Assembly (NCBI GenBank): GCA_021772165.1 | Contig: JAJFMM010000005.1 | Coordinates: forward strand, 1 to 5,271 | DNA: 5,271 bases | From: Chlamydiota bacterium | Lineage (GTDB): Bacteria; Chlamydiota; Chlamydiia; Chlamydiales; SM23-39 | Reading direction: 5' to 3' | In this document: piece after piece, positions 4,991 to 5,271 of the stretch | Layout of the letters: every line of letters begins with the position of its first letter | How positions within the stretch are numbered: the first letter of the stretch is position 1 | The notes under the pieces: generated by a model | Databases searched by the model: none | What the model saw: the letters and a program-made list of their open reading frames with translations, nothing else | Told to the model about the DNA's origin: nothing | Position numbers and translations under genes: made by a program

Positions 4991-5271
4991 TTAGATCTTC
5001 AGGAATCTTTCGCCTGGCTTTGAGCCGCCCATTTGGGGCTGAGGTGGCATTCCTTGCTGTGGCATCGGGAACTGGAACGGTCCAGGCTCTTCGCCATTGC
5101 AAACTTTACCAACCATCTCTCTCCACTTCTCAACTGTCTCAACAAAGAGGGGAGCAAAACGACGAAGTGCATTTGCATCAACACCAAGTCCCATATCTAA
5201 TACGCAATGCATCAAGATCAGCTCTTCTTTTGGAGCGACACCGATACCACCGCCGGCCATCTGACCGCCGA
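4991..5271 (-). CDS. slc1: Type III secretion chaperone, Slc1/CT043-like (CesT family), 3' part only
   Basis: The frame is open from the window edge to a TAA at 4991-4993 and encodes at least 92 C-terminal residues; the true start lies beyond 5271. The visible segment 'GGQMAGGGIGVAPKEELILM' continuing to 'HCVLDM' and then 'FVETVEKWREM' agrees closely with my memory of C. trachomatis Slc1 (CT043). Slc1 is a CesT/Tir-type cytosolic chaperone that escorts early effectors such as Tarp to the secretion apparatus. The C-terminal tail is Pro/Gln/Met/Gly-rich (PMPQQGMPPQPQMGG), as in the chlamydial homologs, but ends differently (KPGERFLKI). An internal ATG at 5258-5260 is not the start, because the homologous sequence GGQ continues upstream of it. 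It is convergent with dnaA; I recall slc1 and dnaA_1 as far apart in C. trachomatis, so the neighbourhood is rearranged. Confidence 0.8.
   Translation of the reverse strand, partial: GGQMAGGGIGVAPKEELILMHCVLDMGLGVDANALRRFAPLFVETVEKWREMVGKVCNGEEPGPFQFPMPQQGMPPQPQMGGSKPGERFLKI

Noticed and set aside
5258..5260. ATG as start of an 89-residue minus-strand gene
   Set aside because: The frame stays open to the window edge and the upstream codons encode Gly-Gly-Gln, matching the family, so this is an internal methionine.

Overview
The window looks like chromosome from a member of the Chlamydiae, most likely an environmental (Parachlamydiales-type) chlamydia rather than a Chlamydia species. Three things support this. 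A very long YidC (803 residues) lies directly upstream of a dnaA gene; I recall the same pairing in Chlamydia trachomatis (oxaA/yidC CT251 next to dnaA_1 CT250). The DnaA diverges in the way expected of one of the two chlamydial paralogs. The right edge carries the C-terminal part of a protein that closely resembles the chlamydial type III secretion chaperone Slc1 (CT043). Genus and species cannot be fixed from the sequence alone.

Layout: positions 1-134 are AT-rich with no gene visible. A 208-residue protein with a class I SAM-methyltransferase-like fold (135-761, +) comes first. A 100-base gap follows, in which a long imperfect hairpin runs into the ribosome binding site of yidC. yidC (862-3273, +) overlaps dnaA (3270-4565, +) by the four bases ATGA, so the two are very probably one translationally coupled unit. 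The slc1-like gene (4991-5271, -, 5' end outside the window) faces dnaA. The 425 bases between these convergent genes hold no credible gene but are full of structure.

That convergent intergenic region is the most unusual part. It contains two arms (4584-4650 and 4721-4788) in inverted orientation. Each arm is four copies of a heptamer (ATCCTGC-like) separated by three different short palindromes. The palindrome lengths match between arms (15/16, 11/11, 13/13). The innermost is identical in both arms, while the other two differ in sequence and yet remain palindromic. Between the arms is a 28-bp unit repeated in tandem (26 of 28 identical). A further GC-rich 10-bp-stem hairpin (4793-4818) and a separate imperfect inverted repeat of about 100 bases (4861-4956) follow. 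I do not recognise this assembly as a named element.

How the genes fit together: YidC inserts and folds inner-membrane proteins, DnaA is a replication initiator or its paralog, and Slc1 is a cytosolic chaperone for early secreted effectors. The yidC-dnaA pairing is positional and recalls the ancestral yidC/rnpA/rpmH/dnaA neighbourhood of bacterial origins, but I see no DnaA-box cluster here. The methyltransferase-like gene has no evident functional link to its neighbours.
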